Shown here in pieces: positions 28,101-41,177 of a stretch of DNA of 64,000 nt. The first letter of the stretch is position 1, and every line of letters starts with the position of its first letter. Source of the DNA: Amblyornis subalaris (lineage: Eukaryota; Chordata; Aves; Passeriformes; Ptilonorhynchidae); assembly GCA_018881555.1 (NCBI GenBank), contig JACAXG010000075.1, forward strand, positions 3,144,477-3,208,476, read 5' to 3'. Made by a program: the position numbers and the translations under genes. The notes beneath the pieces are model-generated. The model had not been told where the DNA came from, did not search any database, and saw only the letters and a program-made list of their open reading frames with translations.

Positions 28101-30939
28101 AAACAACTCCCCCCATCACCGTGTCAACCAGTGTCAAAGAACATCAGTGCTCCTGTTCAGAAATACCAGGAGGCCTCCCTGTTTCCAAGGCAAACTATGT
28201 TTGAAAGGCTTTCTCCCAATAAAAAACAGTGCACTGGATAACACTGGATTCTTCTGTACAACTCCCATGCAATGTTCCAGCTATTCCACAGGTGCTCTGG
28301 CCTGTGTTTGTATACACTACTGTTTCCTTTAGCTCGGGCAGCCAGTTTCAAAAGCAGAAAACTAACTCTGCTGACAAGCTGCAGCAATATTCACNCTTGT
28401 TTCGTGTATTTTTCTGTACTACTTTATAGGTGTTTTCATTCTAAAACCTCCATAAGCTTTAAAAATATGAATATACAGAACANTCGGGTATAGCAGGAAC
28501 ACCAACCACTTGCAAGTAGCAGAGTTTTGGCAAAAAAGTGATGCAAACCTGGGTCTCACACCACTAAGTTCTTACAAATGATTGTAAAAGCGGTTTAAAA
28601 TAAGTTTTAAATTAGAAGCCAGAAAAAGCCTACAGAACCTAATGTTATTACAAGCAATCCTCTCAAATCCTTGTTAGACTCTTACACTTCTAGCAAAATG
28701 GAGATTAATTTGAGATGATACCGGGCTGTTACAGAGTCTTGTCTTCTGATTCTCCTGTATTAATGTGTTAACTTCTAACTGCTCAGCTTGGAGGCAATAA
28801 TTTCCTTCCCCTTTCTGGACAGCACTGAGCAGCCCACCCAGAATTTACACTTAACAGGAAAACTTGTTAAAGTACCTCATACTCTCACAAGTATAAGAAA
28901 ACAAGTATTTTATGCAAGATTATAACCTATATCATAACAGGATCAGATTTGTGAAGACTTCAGTGCCCACCGACACCAAGAGGAGGAACAAAGCTGCCCC
29001 CAGTACCCCAAGATAAGCTTGGGGTGAAAGACTTAGAGATGAGCCATAACATGTCCATAAAGTTTCCTAAAAAGGTAGATAAACAAGATGACCCTGCATG
29101 TCATGCTCAGGGAGACAAGTCACAGTTGGTAGTCTGTAGCTAAAGCTGACTCATGAGCTAGATCAATAAAGCAACCCATTCCTCAGGTTTATCCTGNTTA
29201 TTCCAAAACACAAAAGAATATCATAGTTATTCAAGATATTGCTGTTCCTGAATGAGATCTGAATTAAGTTCACCCAAGCAGAAACAGAACTCAAGAGATA
29301 CTACGACGTATCACATTCTAATGTNAGAAGCAAGTTTTTGCATCCTAGCTGTCAAAAACCAACACAAACTCTGAGTTCCAAAGCCAGAGTTCTCACACAC
29401 AACAACGAATATGTTGTCAGAATTTTTTTTTGTCAGCAGGAATGTTCCTGACACTTTTTCATGCTTAAACATTAGAGTTTTGAACACGTAGTTCAATACA
29501 AAACACTGTTTTTCAGTCCTACACATACCTTACAAACAGTGAGGACATTAAAACAAGACTTAGTACAGCCTACACTTAGAAAAACTGAGAAGAGTTTAGA
29601 AACCGCTTAGGTACAACAGAAGTATAACTCTTTCCCNTTCAATAAAAAATAAAATAAATCAAGAGAAAACAAAGGATGAAAGAGATTTTTCAAACCCACA
29701 GGAGGTCTGCACACTCATTTATCATCTATGTTAATAGCAGTAAGCTGTTCAAATGGTCCTGCAAAATCAGAGTCTGTTTTCTTCAACTGATCAGAAGCTA
29801 GCAATGCATCTCCCCGTGCCATTATCCAGCTTTCCCTTAGTTTATTATCAGTACTATCCCTCCTAAATGACAAGAATATGTTTAGCTCCAGCAAAACTTC
29901 AATAGCTGGCAGTGGCCAGCAGATCTCGGGGGCTGGGGATGTACGCAGCCATACTTTCCAGCCTAAAGTTTAACTTTCCCTTAGGGCAGCATTTCTTCTG
30001 GTGACTGGATACTGGCAGCTTTTGTGTTCTTCATTAGCCTGGTGATTAACATAGTGCTAGAGAGTTCTCACTACACCTCACTGGTGTTCCAGCACTCGCT
30101 GGCAGATCTGTTGTGAGAGATCCCTGAGCAGCAATGCAGCCTTGGCTAACACCACCAGAGATCAGGTACATTTGTATTTGCTCTTAAAACAATACCTACA
30201 TGTCTACCCGAAGTCATCAAAACCCCTGATCAAGCAATAATAACTTTAATGGGATTTTTGTGAATGAAATTCCCATGGCAACAGCAAGAAACAGAGTGCC
30301 AGGAAATACAACTGATTGCGGTTTTATGCGTGTTAGGGGGTTCTAAATTCGGCAAGACACTAAGAAAGAAGCAGCAGAAATCAGTGGACCTACTGGGTTT
30401 TCCCTCCTCATTCAGCATTTGAGAAGCAAGCAGAATAAATCAGAAGGCAACCAAAGCNGCACTACGGCATCAGGAACAAATTAGCAGTGCTGGTGTTCGG
30501 TGCAGACATTTGGCACACAGGGAATGCGATCTACCTGATACCAGCTCTTGGCTTTCTATGAAATCTGCTCCTGATTAACATGCAGAGCACTACACTTCTG
30601 AAAGGACAATGGTGGGAGACCTTCCACAAAGGATCATTTTAAATTCTCAGGCCTGGAAAATTTCAGGCCTCGGGCCACGAACAATGGTGAAGGCTAACAC
30701 AGCCAAGCCGCAGATCCTGACAAGTTGTATGTACATCACTACATCGGCTTTGTAACTTTTTAGCTGCATCATGCAGACCATGCAAAAAAAAATCCGCCAG
30801 CGAATAGGGTCCCTCCCTTGCAGGCATTCCGTTCCAAAGGATTCCTTTCAGAAAAGCTTCCCTAAGGACGGTGCTGCGATCTCAGGTAGGGAGCAGCAAT
30901 AAAAGGCATTTACAAGGCAAACAGCAGCCGTGTCCCCAC

Positions 30940-31560
30940 GAGCATTCGCTGTGACAACAGCCCTGTGCCGGCTCAGCGGGGCGCCGGGCTCAGCCCCCGA
31001 GAACAAAACCCCAGCCCGCTGCTGCCGCCCGCCCTGCGCCGCTCCCACACACCTTGCTCGTGCTCCTCCGCTCTCCCCGGCTGGTTGCCCATCTCCGGTG
31101 GCCGCCCGGCTCCTCCCGAGCTCCTCTAGGCCCCCGGCGCCCCGCTCATGCCCGGTGCCGGCGCGGACCCGCCTCTGCCCCCGATCCGCGCTTCGGCCAA
31201 CTCCAGCGGGGAGAGGCGGCCGGCGCCTCGCTAGTTGCGGGCGGCAGAGCCGCGCTGCGGCTCCCGCCGAGGCAGCTGCGGCTCTCCCTCCTCCCTCATT
31301 CCAACCTCGCGCTCGGCGGGCCGGGCTGGGCAGGGACTGAGCCGCGGGAGCCGAGCGGGGCAGCGCCGGGCCGGCCGGGGACACCCAGCGGCCGCCGCGG
31401 GCACTGCAGCGGCTCCGGGCTGGGCGCGGGTGGCACCGGCGCCGCTGGAGCCGCGATCCCGNAGCGCCGAGCCGGGAGCGGGGCTCCACCGCCGGCGGGG
31501 AGTGCGCTCGGAAGCTTGAGCAGAGCCTCGCTGCCCTGAAGCAGGCGTGGCGGAGAGGGG
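30940..31560 (-). promoter_or_regulatory. SPECC1: Internal CpG island, likely alternative SPECC1 promoter
   Basis: Roughly 600 bases in the middle of intron 3 are dense in CpG and GC boxes, flanked on both sides by AT-rich DNA. It contains a minus-strand ATG with strong Kozak context, an upstream in-frame stop and a consensus donor in the phase needed by the next SPECC1 exon. The simplest reading is an alternative promoter for a shorter isoform. The long minus-strand open frame through the island (30848-31660) is a composition artefact. Confidence 0.75.
31053..31092 (-). CDS. SPECC1: Candidate alternative first coding exon of SPECC1 (MGNQPGRAEEHEQ-G)
   Basis: On the minus strand the ATG at 31092 has G at -3 and G at +4, and an in-frame TAG lies 36 bases upstream. 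Thirteen codons read MGNQPGRAEEHEQ. They are followed by one base (G) at 31053 and the donor GTGTGT. Phase 1 is exactly what the exon at 12401 requires, giving ...[13 protein letters not shown], and it equals the phase of the regular preceding exon. The product would lack residues 1-94 of the long form but keep both coiled-coil blocks. Shorter SPECC1 isoforms with alternative starts are known in mammals, but I cannot confirm from memory that this N-terminus matches one. The ATG, stop, donor and phase are seen; expression is inferred. Confidence 0.7.
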
Positions 31561-34500
31561 TGAATAGCANAGGGCCGGTTCTAGGCGATACACCAGGACG
31601 TTCTGAGCGAAACGCTGAAATGCAGCTGGGAGTGAAGGAGGGCAGAGGGACCCTCGGCAAAGACCTGAGCAGCCAACCTTAGACAATATTAATTTTCCCC
31701 CAATTCCCACCACCCGAAGCGTGCTTACCATGGAGCAAATAGACCCTGCCCACAGATCTGACTACACTGCTGAGCACAGCGCTGACATGTCCGGGCAAGG
31801 GCAGCTCTTACAACTGTCACAGAAATGAGGGGACCCAATTTCATGAATGCTTGGCATCTTGTGAGAANACAGATACCCCAAAAGATACTGAAACGGAGAC
31901 TGAACTCCTGAAAACCTGACTGTGATTGTGAGCACAAACCCTTTCTGACAAGTCCCATCTATCAAATTTATTCCGATATCCTCTGGGGCTATTCCTTAGT
32001 CAGCTGAGCATCCCCAGCTGCTCTCAGCTTCCACTTGAGCTGAGAACAACAGAGCAGGTTCAACATCCCTATTATATTAAACAATATACAGGATACACTG
32101 CATACTCCTAAAGCCTATTTCTCTTTATTGAAGTAAGGACATGGTGTTTTATTCCTAGAAAACTATTACAGTGATTTCCAAATTTCCCCTCATGATAGTT
32201 CCTTGCAAGCACTAATAAAANAACAACCAAACCTGGCAGCCACTACTACATCTAGACCTGCAACCACAAACAGGAGCAGATTTCGTTTCATACCATCTCT
32301 CTATCATCGATATTTTTGCCTGTGACTGGCACTGCAAGAGCAGCTGCATAGGACAGGCCTACCCAGAGCATGGCCAACAGCCCATATTTCCAAGAAATCA
32401 AGATGCTCCTCACTCATGCAGTCCTGATGTAGATGGGAAACAAGGATAGTGAATGCCTGCAGTGATCAGTTTCCGTTATGTGGATAATTACCAGAATCAT
32501 CTTGAGTCTTGGTTTCAACAAGAGGGTTAAAAACAAACTCAGAAATAATAAACTAATGTGTCTCCTAGGCCCAAAACAGGCTGAAAATTAAACATAGAGA
32601 ATTAATCTATCTAGTTGTGAATCCAACACTTCAAATAAAATATCTAGAGACCATTCAATAAGATAGAAACAGAATTTTGCTAATATTTCAGTATAATAGG
32701 ATGAGTTCATTGTCAGTCTTAAGCTTTCCATTGTTCCTCCTCTGACACTTTATGGATGAAGTGAAAAGTTTTCACACAGCTGTCTATATTCAGCTGACAT
32801 TAAACAACTCCTGTCTACTTCTGTCTTATGACATGTCAAACACAAAACGCTTTGTTTAATGAATAAGCCATCTCAGTTCTATAAAAAGGAATCTGTGATA
32901 GTGCATTCTTTCTCTAAAAGTCATCTTATGATCACTTAAGTCCTGTGTTTTACTGTGATGGGTACTCAGCTTGCCCTTTCAAAGGTACAGATACAAACAT
33001 CCTCCAACTGCTGTTGAAATGTATCTCCCACGGAGATTTTCTTCTATTATAGACTAAAGAGTGACGACTTCTTTTCTTCAACACGACTCACCTGAGGGGC
33101 TGCCTTAGCTGAGAGAGTCTGTTGGGCTGATAAATCCTGAAGCTGAGCATTTATTACTTCATCACCTGCTTTCTATTTCTGTAATCACAAAAGNGAATAG
33201 TGTAACAAGGTCCCAGTACAGCATGGGTGCAAGCCTGGAGTAATTATAAAATGTAATCACTGAGGCACAGCAAACGCACGTGAAATCTGAGCACTGCACA
33301 AGAGTCAGGGCTGGAAGAACCAATCTGTTATTTTTGACAGTGGCATGAAACATAAGTCAGAACATTCTAACAACCATGATAGGGAGAATGATGTCAGGCC
33401 AAAGACTTCTAGCTCGGCTCCATAGTGAAAGGTAAAGCATGAATTTTAAAATACAGCTACACACTGAGCAGAAGGCATAGATAAGAGATTACTGCTTGTG
33501 GAGCTTGCAGCTCAAGCTGAGGAAAAAGGAAAAGGAGTAACAGCAAGCATGACATTGGGACTAGGCAACAAGTTACAATAGATGCATGGCTAAGTCTTTA
33601 GGCAACTATTTGTTATCCGAACATTTTACATTACTTTCCCTTCTTCTTCAGTAATAAAGGTATAAAGATGAATGAATGAATNTCATCTCTATAAAGCAGA
33701 TTAGCTGGTTTCTTCCTAGGCATGAAATTTGACTCATCCCTTTGCACTTTGCTGAACTGCCAATAAAACCTCACAAACACTCCTCTCCTATATAGAGAGA
33801 ATGGGAATTAATTACTGAAGGTGTGACATACATAATTCTTCCAACTCTCTAGTCAAATGACAGGACTTACTTGCCAGGCATAACCTTACTTTGCATCTTA
33901 CACACAACATAGCAAATGAATGAGTGTAACCTCTGTTCAAATTGTAGTCCATGCTGACAAGTGTGAAGATGCCACCAAATCTCAGATTTGAAGTGGCCAG
34001 GTAGCTGCCAGTCTGTCTAAAAGGCTGAGGTGTAAAGAAGTCATAGATACTGATGCTAGACTCAACTGAAGTGTGGACATCAGGAACACCAGAGTTCACA
34101 CTATCACACTCTACTTCTTCCATTAATGCTAAAGGTTTTACGAGCACCAAGTACATAAGCAGCAGGGAAAACAAATCCACAGAATTTGTGTGTCATGCCC
34201 AGTAGTGGACCCCAAAGGATTAGGAATATAACATCTAACTTGAAACCCAGAAGAACAAAAGCTTTTTTTAACCATGCTAAAACCAAATTTTCTGTTGTGA
34301 AGATACTTGGTGAGGTCATAGTACATGGCACAGAACTACAGCCTTCCAGGAACCTATCTGAGATGTAGCTGTCAATGCCTCCCCTCTTACTTTACAGTAT
34401 TAAAATCTAATGTAAGCCAAAAGCTGCTGAAAAAAAACAGTGGAAAAAAAAATACTACAAGGAATGCCAAGCNCTCCCCTGATCTGCATACTTGTCAGAC

Positions 34501-37500
34501 CAGGCCAGCTTTGCNTTCCTTTCCTTCTCCCTCCCATTCTTTAAGTGCAAACACAGTGGCCCTCTGCCAAGGCATTCTGGCTGCAATGCATTTAGGCCCA
34601 GGGAATTTGTGTTAAGGATCATTTCTCTTCAAACCAGCTGAAGGAAAGCTGATAATTAACCTAGGGCAGGTAGTTAGAACAAGGTTGTGTTGATTTTGCT
34701 GAACAACCTCAGTAAAGAAGTCTGAAAAGAAATGAAAACAAACTGAGAAATCCTGAATTTGTGCTATTCCTGGAGCATCCAGGCATGCTCCCCTTTCTGT
34801 TGAGGTGTCCCTAGCAAGGCTTTTGGGATCACCACAGTTCCCTTAGAGCTGTAATGGATCCTCCCTATACATGTTTGCTTGAGCCAATTAACTGTCAACA
34901 ATTTAAAGAGTTAAGTCATTACAGCCTATAAGATTTAGCATTTCAGTATCCCTAGCACACACTGAATCCTCTGAGCTGGCTCAGGTCCCAGAGGGGTTCA
35001 CGTGTGCCAGCAAAGTCATTCTCAGGGGAATACACAGAGAAAAGGGTCTCTTTCACAGGTGGTTTCAACAAGAAGTTGCATGCAGAATCTTAGAATGTGT
35101 TAATGAAGATTCAGCACAGGAAATGTAAATTCTGCAGTAGATTAGGACAGCAACAAAACTGAAAAAGGTACATTCTGCAGTGTTGTCAGCAGAAGTTAAT
35201 TCCTACTCGTTTAATAATGCAAGATGACTGCAGCCTGTGAATGCCTCTCAGAAAGCCTGTTATCCATAACAGGATCAGGTGTCAGAAATCCTACCAGACA
35301 GCCTCTAAAATGCATTGGTCTCACTCCACTCCCAGTTATCAAAGAGGAAAAAAATGCCTGAAGAACAGTCATGTGAAACAGCACCCATTCCCAGCCATTC
35401 CAGGATGTAGAACTGTTCATGGCTTACAGAAGGAAAGAGCAAAGCTTTGAAGAACATGAAAAACAACATGGCAACAAACATCATACAAGAATATTTTCAG
35501 CAAAGGGGAACATACAAAGGAATCAGCAGTCAACAACTGTATTTGCAGGCTATGACAAGAAAAAAACCCTTGTAAGAAGTAGTAAGAGAAACTTGACAAG
35601 TACTGGCCACAACCTAAATCTGGAATGCCAAATTTGATCTACCTCAAATCTTGAGCTTTCCCTGTAGAGGATAGTGAGTGAAATCTTCTAAAGCGGTGCT
35701 GAAACTTAGTTTGACTACTTGACACCTGGGGTAATCACACAGAGAGGAAATATTTTGCTAAGCAGTGTCAGGGAGGTTAAGGTTCAGGTTCACATTTGTA
35801 GCAATATGTTAAACATCCTTGCAGATATTTATAGGTGTGTGTAGATGTCACTATGCATATCCAGCTGCCTGCAGAGCTGTGGATGTAAATGCAGACACAT
35901 TTCCATTGCTTTGCATGTTAAATTCCTGCAGCACTTCTTGCCAATTTGAATGACAGCCTGACAAAGCAATATTTTGAGTCTTCCTTTCCTTTTTATACCA
36001 GATCTGTAGCTAGAATCTCTTTTTGTAAGAAAGAATAATTATGCAAGAGCCGTGTGTTGTACCTGGAAGGGGTGGAAAACACAGTGGCTTTCCAGATGAG
36101 GTTTTTAAGCATATTTACAGTTCCTGGGAAAGCCCAGATGAGCTCAGCCATTTGCAGGGAAGCCTCGTGGAACAGAACATACCGATCTCATTAGTGTCCC
36201 TCACACTCAGCACTATCGTTCACAAGGAAAAGGAGACAGTAACGAGCCTGAATGCANAGTGCAGCAACCCTTCCCAAACCTATAGCAGTGCTTTGATGTG
36301 ACAGATCACAAAGAGCAGGCCCTGTCAAAAACTGATGTATGGCAGAGTAAAAGGGCCCCAAGGTCAGAGAGCTGTCCTTCAAAAGAAATCACTTTTCCTT
36401 TTTCCTGTCCTAATTGGGGTGCATTAGCATCCTGTGGACTACTAAACTGTCAATTAGATTTTTTTCCAATGATTTTTTTTAAAGAAAGCCTTTATTTAAA
36501 AAATACTTTCTTCAGTTTTCTGACCGTGGAGAGAAGGCTTCTGGTCTGGATTAGCTTCACACTAACCTGAATTTTTACCCCACATCAGACAGTGGCAAAC
36601 ACTCGCCGAGCAGGGAAGTGAGCTGAAAGAAGACAGTAAATTTGATAGAGTCCATATATTACTCTCAAATAGCAAGCTCAAAATGACAATTCTATAAACA
36701 TGCAGGAAGCTCCGAAACCTGTACTGAGCCACATTTTCAATTTTGCTGGGAAAGAAGCATATCTAATGAGTGATTCGAGCAATAACTAATAATAAGGAAT
36801 GTGGATGACAAATCACAGAAAAACTCATCAAAACAGAGCCCTCCTCACTGAAGCTGAAGTTTGTTCCACCTAAACTGTGTCACAACAGAATATAATCTTC
36901 AGGCCCTTCTATAGCTTTCGCTGATTATGCCCAATTTCTTGGTATTTTTGTTTCCCTATTTAATTTACTGGGTTTATTACAACAGCCTGTGTTGCACAGC
37001 AGCTTCATTTCCAATGCTGGCAGTGCTCCATCCTGGGATTAGCAGCTTTTGTCCAGGTAACCTGCAGAGTTCAGAGCCTCGACACGAGATGCTGAGGAGA
37101 TAATTGAAACTCTTAATATCTTTGAGTTTCCCTCCTCTATACTCCTGGATTGGCATCATATCCAGCCTTGGATGTGGATCAACTCAGCAGGAATGCACAG
37201 AAAGCAACAGGCTTTTGTTGTTTTGGCTGAAAACTCAGGCCAAGTATTGATTTTCCCATTTTATGCATAAAAATAAATGGTAATTTCTGATGGAGCAGGG
37301 GGTGACACAGCAGGCCATCCCTCACAGTCCTGCTGGCATCTTGGCTTCTCCCAGCCTCCAAAGATATAACACATCCCACCACCACTGTGGGAAGGTATAG
37401 CACTTGTCTCCTGGTTTGGGCTTTAGAGGGAACCTGAGCTTGTCAGTAAAATAACCAGAATGTCTAAAAATTCTAAGGTAGGTGATAATAGCATTGTTAT

Positions 37501-40500
37501 TGACAGTTTGCTGCTATTTCTGAGGCAAAAAATCAAGATGTCTAGAGAGATTTAGCCTTTATTTAGCTATAAAAAATAAGCTGATGAAGCAGCCTGAGAA
37601 AACGAAGTACAGCTCTTAATTACATCTCAAGGATAACTGATACTTCATATTAGAGCTGACAGCACTTGATATAAAAATCAATATATTTGTGAGAAATGGG
37701 AACACCTGAAATATATTCAATGCTTTTGGATGATGTGGGCATGGCACAGTCCAGTCACACATCCTGGCTCTCTCTCCTTTGTAATGTCCATCTTTTTGGT
37801 TCCTGTCCAACCTGACAGATAATAGCAGCTGTCACTGAAATCACATCAAAGCAGCACAGGAACATGATTAAACCAGACAGCCTCGAGGGACGTCTTCAGA
37901 AAGTGCTTGAACTGGGAGTTTGTAGGGACTGAATGACAGAACTGAGAGCAAGGATTTGGAATGACTTCCAGGCTCCATTGAGAAAGTAATTTCACCTGCC
38001 TGAACCTCAAATTTTCCATTTGCATACCAGTCCTGCCATGCAATGCTCTTCCAGAGGTATATGATCACATAAGAAGCTTTGAAATGCTCTGTGAAATTGC
38101 ATTTTTTAAGGTTATTTGGCTTGCAAACCTCAAAAGGAGCAAAATCTGAAGTCATTGATTTCCTACAATCCTGAACCTTAGGAGAAGAGTCCTATTTTCT
38201 CATAAATATTTCTCTATTTAGATATTTTACAATCATTTCTTTACTATATGGCTTCACAGACTGGATGGCTTTACAAGTGTATGGCCTAAAATCCATATTT
38301 TTCAAGATTAGTGAACTCTTCCTTCTGTTTTGAAATTTTTCCAGCTCTTTTTCATCTACTGAGACATTAAAAACAATGCCAGAGCTCTGTAAGCTTGGTT
38401 TTAACCTAAACCCAATGGCTACTTCAGGACAGCTCATGGAAAGACATTACACTGTGGATAAGGAAGCTCAGTACAAGACATTTATTCCTCCCTGTGCGTC
38501 ATTTCCCATTAATTGGGATTTCAAAACTGCCAAGGAGTTACAAAACCAAACATCACAGCACAGAACTTCCAGCCAGAATCAGTCTCCAGTTCCATTTGCT
38601 CAACTCCACTTGCCAAGGATGGATAATGGGATTGGCCTCATCCCCCTTTAAGTTGTTTATAATTTACTGTGTTAGCTCCCAACAAGGCAGACAGGGGTAG
38701 TTCCATCAATAAAAGGCTGGAATAAATAACTGAAACTCCACCAAGGGCACTATAGAAATAATTCTATTTAAACAACCAATCTTGAGGTCAATTATTTATT
38801 ATCTGCAGCATTTGGCGCATGTGCTATCGCTCAAGGTCAACACATAAATGGTGGACAGTCACACCCAAAGAAGAAAGAAACCTCAGCTTCTTTATTTCCA
38901 TACCTTTTCCCCTTTAATTTCTCTCACACGAGACTATAATACCAACTGAGTACCACCAGACTGTGGCTGGAACTAACAGAATATCATTTCAGTAAAATAA
39001 TCAAATCACTCACTTGAGTAACAGACAAAGAAAGCCCAACCTAAAAAGCACAAATGAGGGGCAGACATAATGCCTGCAGTCAAGACATGAAAAGAAAACC
39101 CAGAACAGATGAAAGCCATCAAAGAAACCAAAAAAAGTGGTTTCAGAATAAAACTTTGACACATTTGGCTATGTACACAAACATCTGCATTTCCCAGCTA
39201 CTGGAATGTTCTCCCTTGGATTAGCTCAACAGTTAACATTGCATCTTGATCACAGACTATTTGGGATGCCATTTCAATAAAATATAGCAGCTGAAAATGT
39301 TCTTTCCTCTCCTACTTCTGTTGCCTGGAACATGCTGTGCCCTCTGTCATACTGACTGTTAGTTCTCTTAGCAACAATACACCATTTTAGTGGGACTATT
39401 GGTATTTTTCTCAGCGTGACAAAGCATTCAGCTTTGTAACCTTGCTCACTAAGATCAAGCACCTTCAGTGGCCCTGACAGCGTCACCATCTCAGAATACA
39501 GCTAGGTTTCCAAGCACCCTTTTGGACTATGGAATCAATGTAAAAACAGACATGTAAGACACTCTGTATACACACTTATAATAGTCTCTATAAGGGCTGG
39601 GACAGTTCTCTCTAGGTTAAAAAGAATTTTACAGCAGTAGCACATATATTCTTAATGTTTATCCACACAATACACAAGTCCAGACTTGTACTCTTTTCTT
39701 TTAGCATGAATATTTCCCATTCATACTTCTACAAACGCTGGTGCAAAGCATTATATGAGGTTATATCCAATGGTGTCATTTAAAGTGGCAAAGCAATACC
39801 TAGATGTAACTTGACCTCCATAAACCATTTTAGCCTTTGTATTTAAAGCAGTCATCATCATAAATCTTCTCCCTCCTCCAATCCCAGTTATTATAGCTGC
39901 GTGCAGAAGAGGGCTCTCTATTCCAGTGCTTGTATTTTGGTATCTGACATACGTATTCCATTCTGGACTCCCTGCAGTGCTGTTTCCCTGGCTGCAGTCC
40001 CAGGATCCTGTGCTGCATCATCTGTACAGGTTTTCCTCTCCCTGCTTTGCTCCTCCCAAGCATCATGCCTCTTTATTGGCTTGTGAATCCCAAATTCCTT
40101 TAAATACAACTAGTCACTATTAAATTTGAGGATTTACACACTGATTAACAGCAGAACGGGATCTGTCTTTGGGTTCCTATGAAGCATTTGTGCTGTTACA
40201 AGACACATCATTTTCTTCCAGGGGTACATTAGGGTTTTAATTTTTTTTTTTTAAACAGAAATCTCTCTCCGGTTAGTAACACTGTTCTGTCACACAGCCA
40301 AAAACTGCAGAGGCTGTGACAAATAGGGAGGTCATGGTCAAATTTAATAAGAGCTCACATTCCCTTGGAAATGCCACCAGGGAGCAGACAAAAGCAAGCA
40401 TTTGCTGAGCTCCTGGGGGAAAGCAGGGCAGTTTGCACCGAAGCCCTTGGTATGCAGATGGTGTCGCTGCCCTTAGAAACAGGCTTAGGTTTGAAACCTA

Positions 40501-40529
40501 TGGGAACAAGCCGATGGGGCTGAGGCTGA

Positions 40530-40830
40530 TGGAGAGAGCGCGCCCCGGGGTAGCTCAGGAGCACAGGCTGCACATGAGGATCTGTAGGGCTGGCTCTTTG
40601 TTCTCACGCCTCTGCCGCGTCCCAGGAGCAGCGGGGTAACGCTCTGCTCATTCAGTCCAGGGAGAAGAGAGAATGCTNTTGATACACGGTGAAAACCTCC
40701 AAAGCGAGCTCTCCGTTTGCTATACTGCTCTGGAGGCGGGGGGCTGTGTCCCCCCCGCCCCGGCCAGCTGGACCCGCAGACGGGACGGGCACGGGCCACC
40801 GGCGCCACCGCCTGGCAGCTGGGACTGCCC
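40530..40830. promoter_or_regulatory. CpG-enriched segment near the start of intron 3
   Basis: Around 40.53-40.83 kb, GC and CpG content rise well above the flanks (for example GAGAGCGCGCCCCGGGG and CGGGACGGGCACGGGCCACC). It lies 200-500 bases downstream of the second coding exon. Open frames here have no family features. It may be a minor CpG island or enhancer; no start site or donor can be proposed with confidence. Confidence 0.4.
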
Positions 40831-41041
40831 AAGCACGGACGGCTCCTAAAACCATCCAGCTTCTCCCTTTTAACTTCATTTCCCTGGCTCGTGGGGTGTA
40901 GGATGCAAGGCACAGCGTGTCTGTGACAGCAGATAAGGCATGGCCGTGGTGCAAGGGGGGACAGGGAACACTGCCGGGATCCTGGCAAACCAAGTGACAC
41001 AGCACAGGCCACAAACTGTCTTCCAGAATCTCTGTGCCTAC

Positions 41042-41177
41042 CTGTGCTGGGCTTCAGCCGACTCTCAGCAAGCTCAGAAATGGCTCCTGTAGTGATGGTC
41101 TTCTTCAGCCTGGAGACCCCAGCAGCTGCTGCTGCCCCGGGCTTTGTGAGCATGTCATCGCTGCTCGCCCGCTTCAG
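41042..41177 (-). CDS. SPECC1: SPECC1 second coding exon (residues 50-94 and first base of codon 95)
   Basis: The exon follows a TGTGTTGCAG acceptor and encodes [14 protein letters not shown], an alanine run, then [20 protein letters not shown]. Human cytospin-B has LKRASSEDTLNKPG and VRLKKTATAGAISELTESR at the same place, so orthology is clear. It ends with ACA G at 41042, followed by GTAGGC, in phase 1. The G completes a Gly codon with the first two bases of the exon starting at 12401. No domain is assigned. The segment is basic and Ser/Thr-rich, with likely phosphorylation sites (RASS) by composition only. Confidence 0.93.

Larger units (their letters stand above)
12402..41041 (-). other. 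SPECC1: SPECC1 intron 3 (28,640 bp), containing an internal CpG island
   Basis: The donor is GTAGGC at 41041 and the acceptor is CCTCAAG ending at 12402. Most of it is AT-rich sequence with only short chance open frames. Three things stand out: a CpG-enriched stretch just inside the donor (about 40.53-40.83 kb), a strong CpG island with a candidate alternative first exon (30.94-31.56 kb), and a MIR-like relic at about 16.0 kb. A weaker CpG-enriched patch lies near 14.0-14.1 kb. I see no tRNA, rRNA or other RNA gene. Confidence 0.85.

Noticed and set aside
30848..31660. 270-codon minus-strand open frame through the internal CpG island
   Set aside because: It is Arg/Ala/Pro/Gly-rich with no domain and runs through the putative donor and 5' UTR. 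Stop codons are rare in such GC-rich DNA. The candidate alternative exon uses a different frame with an upstream stop.
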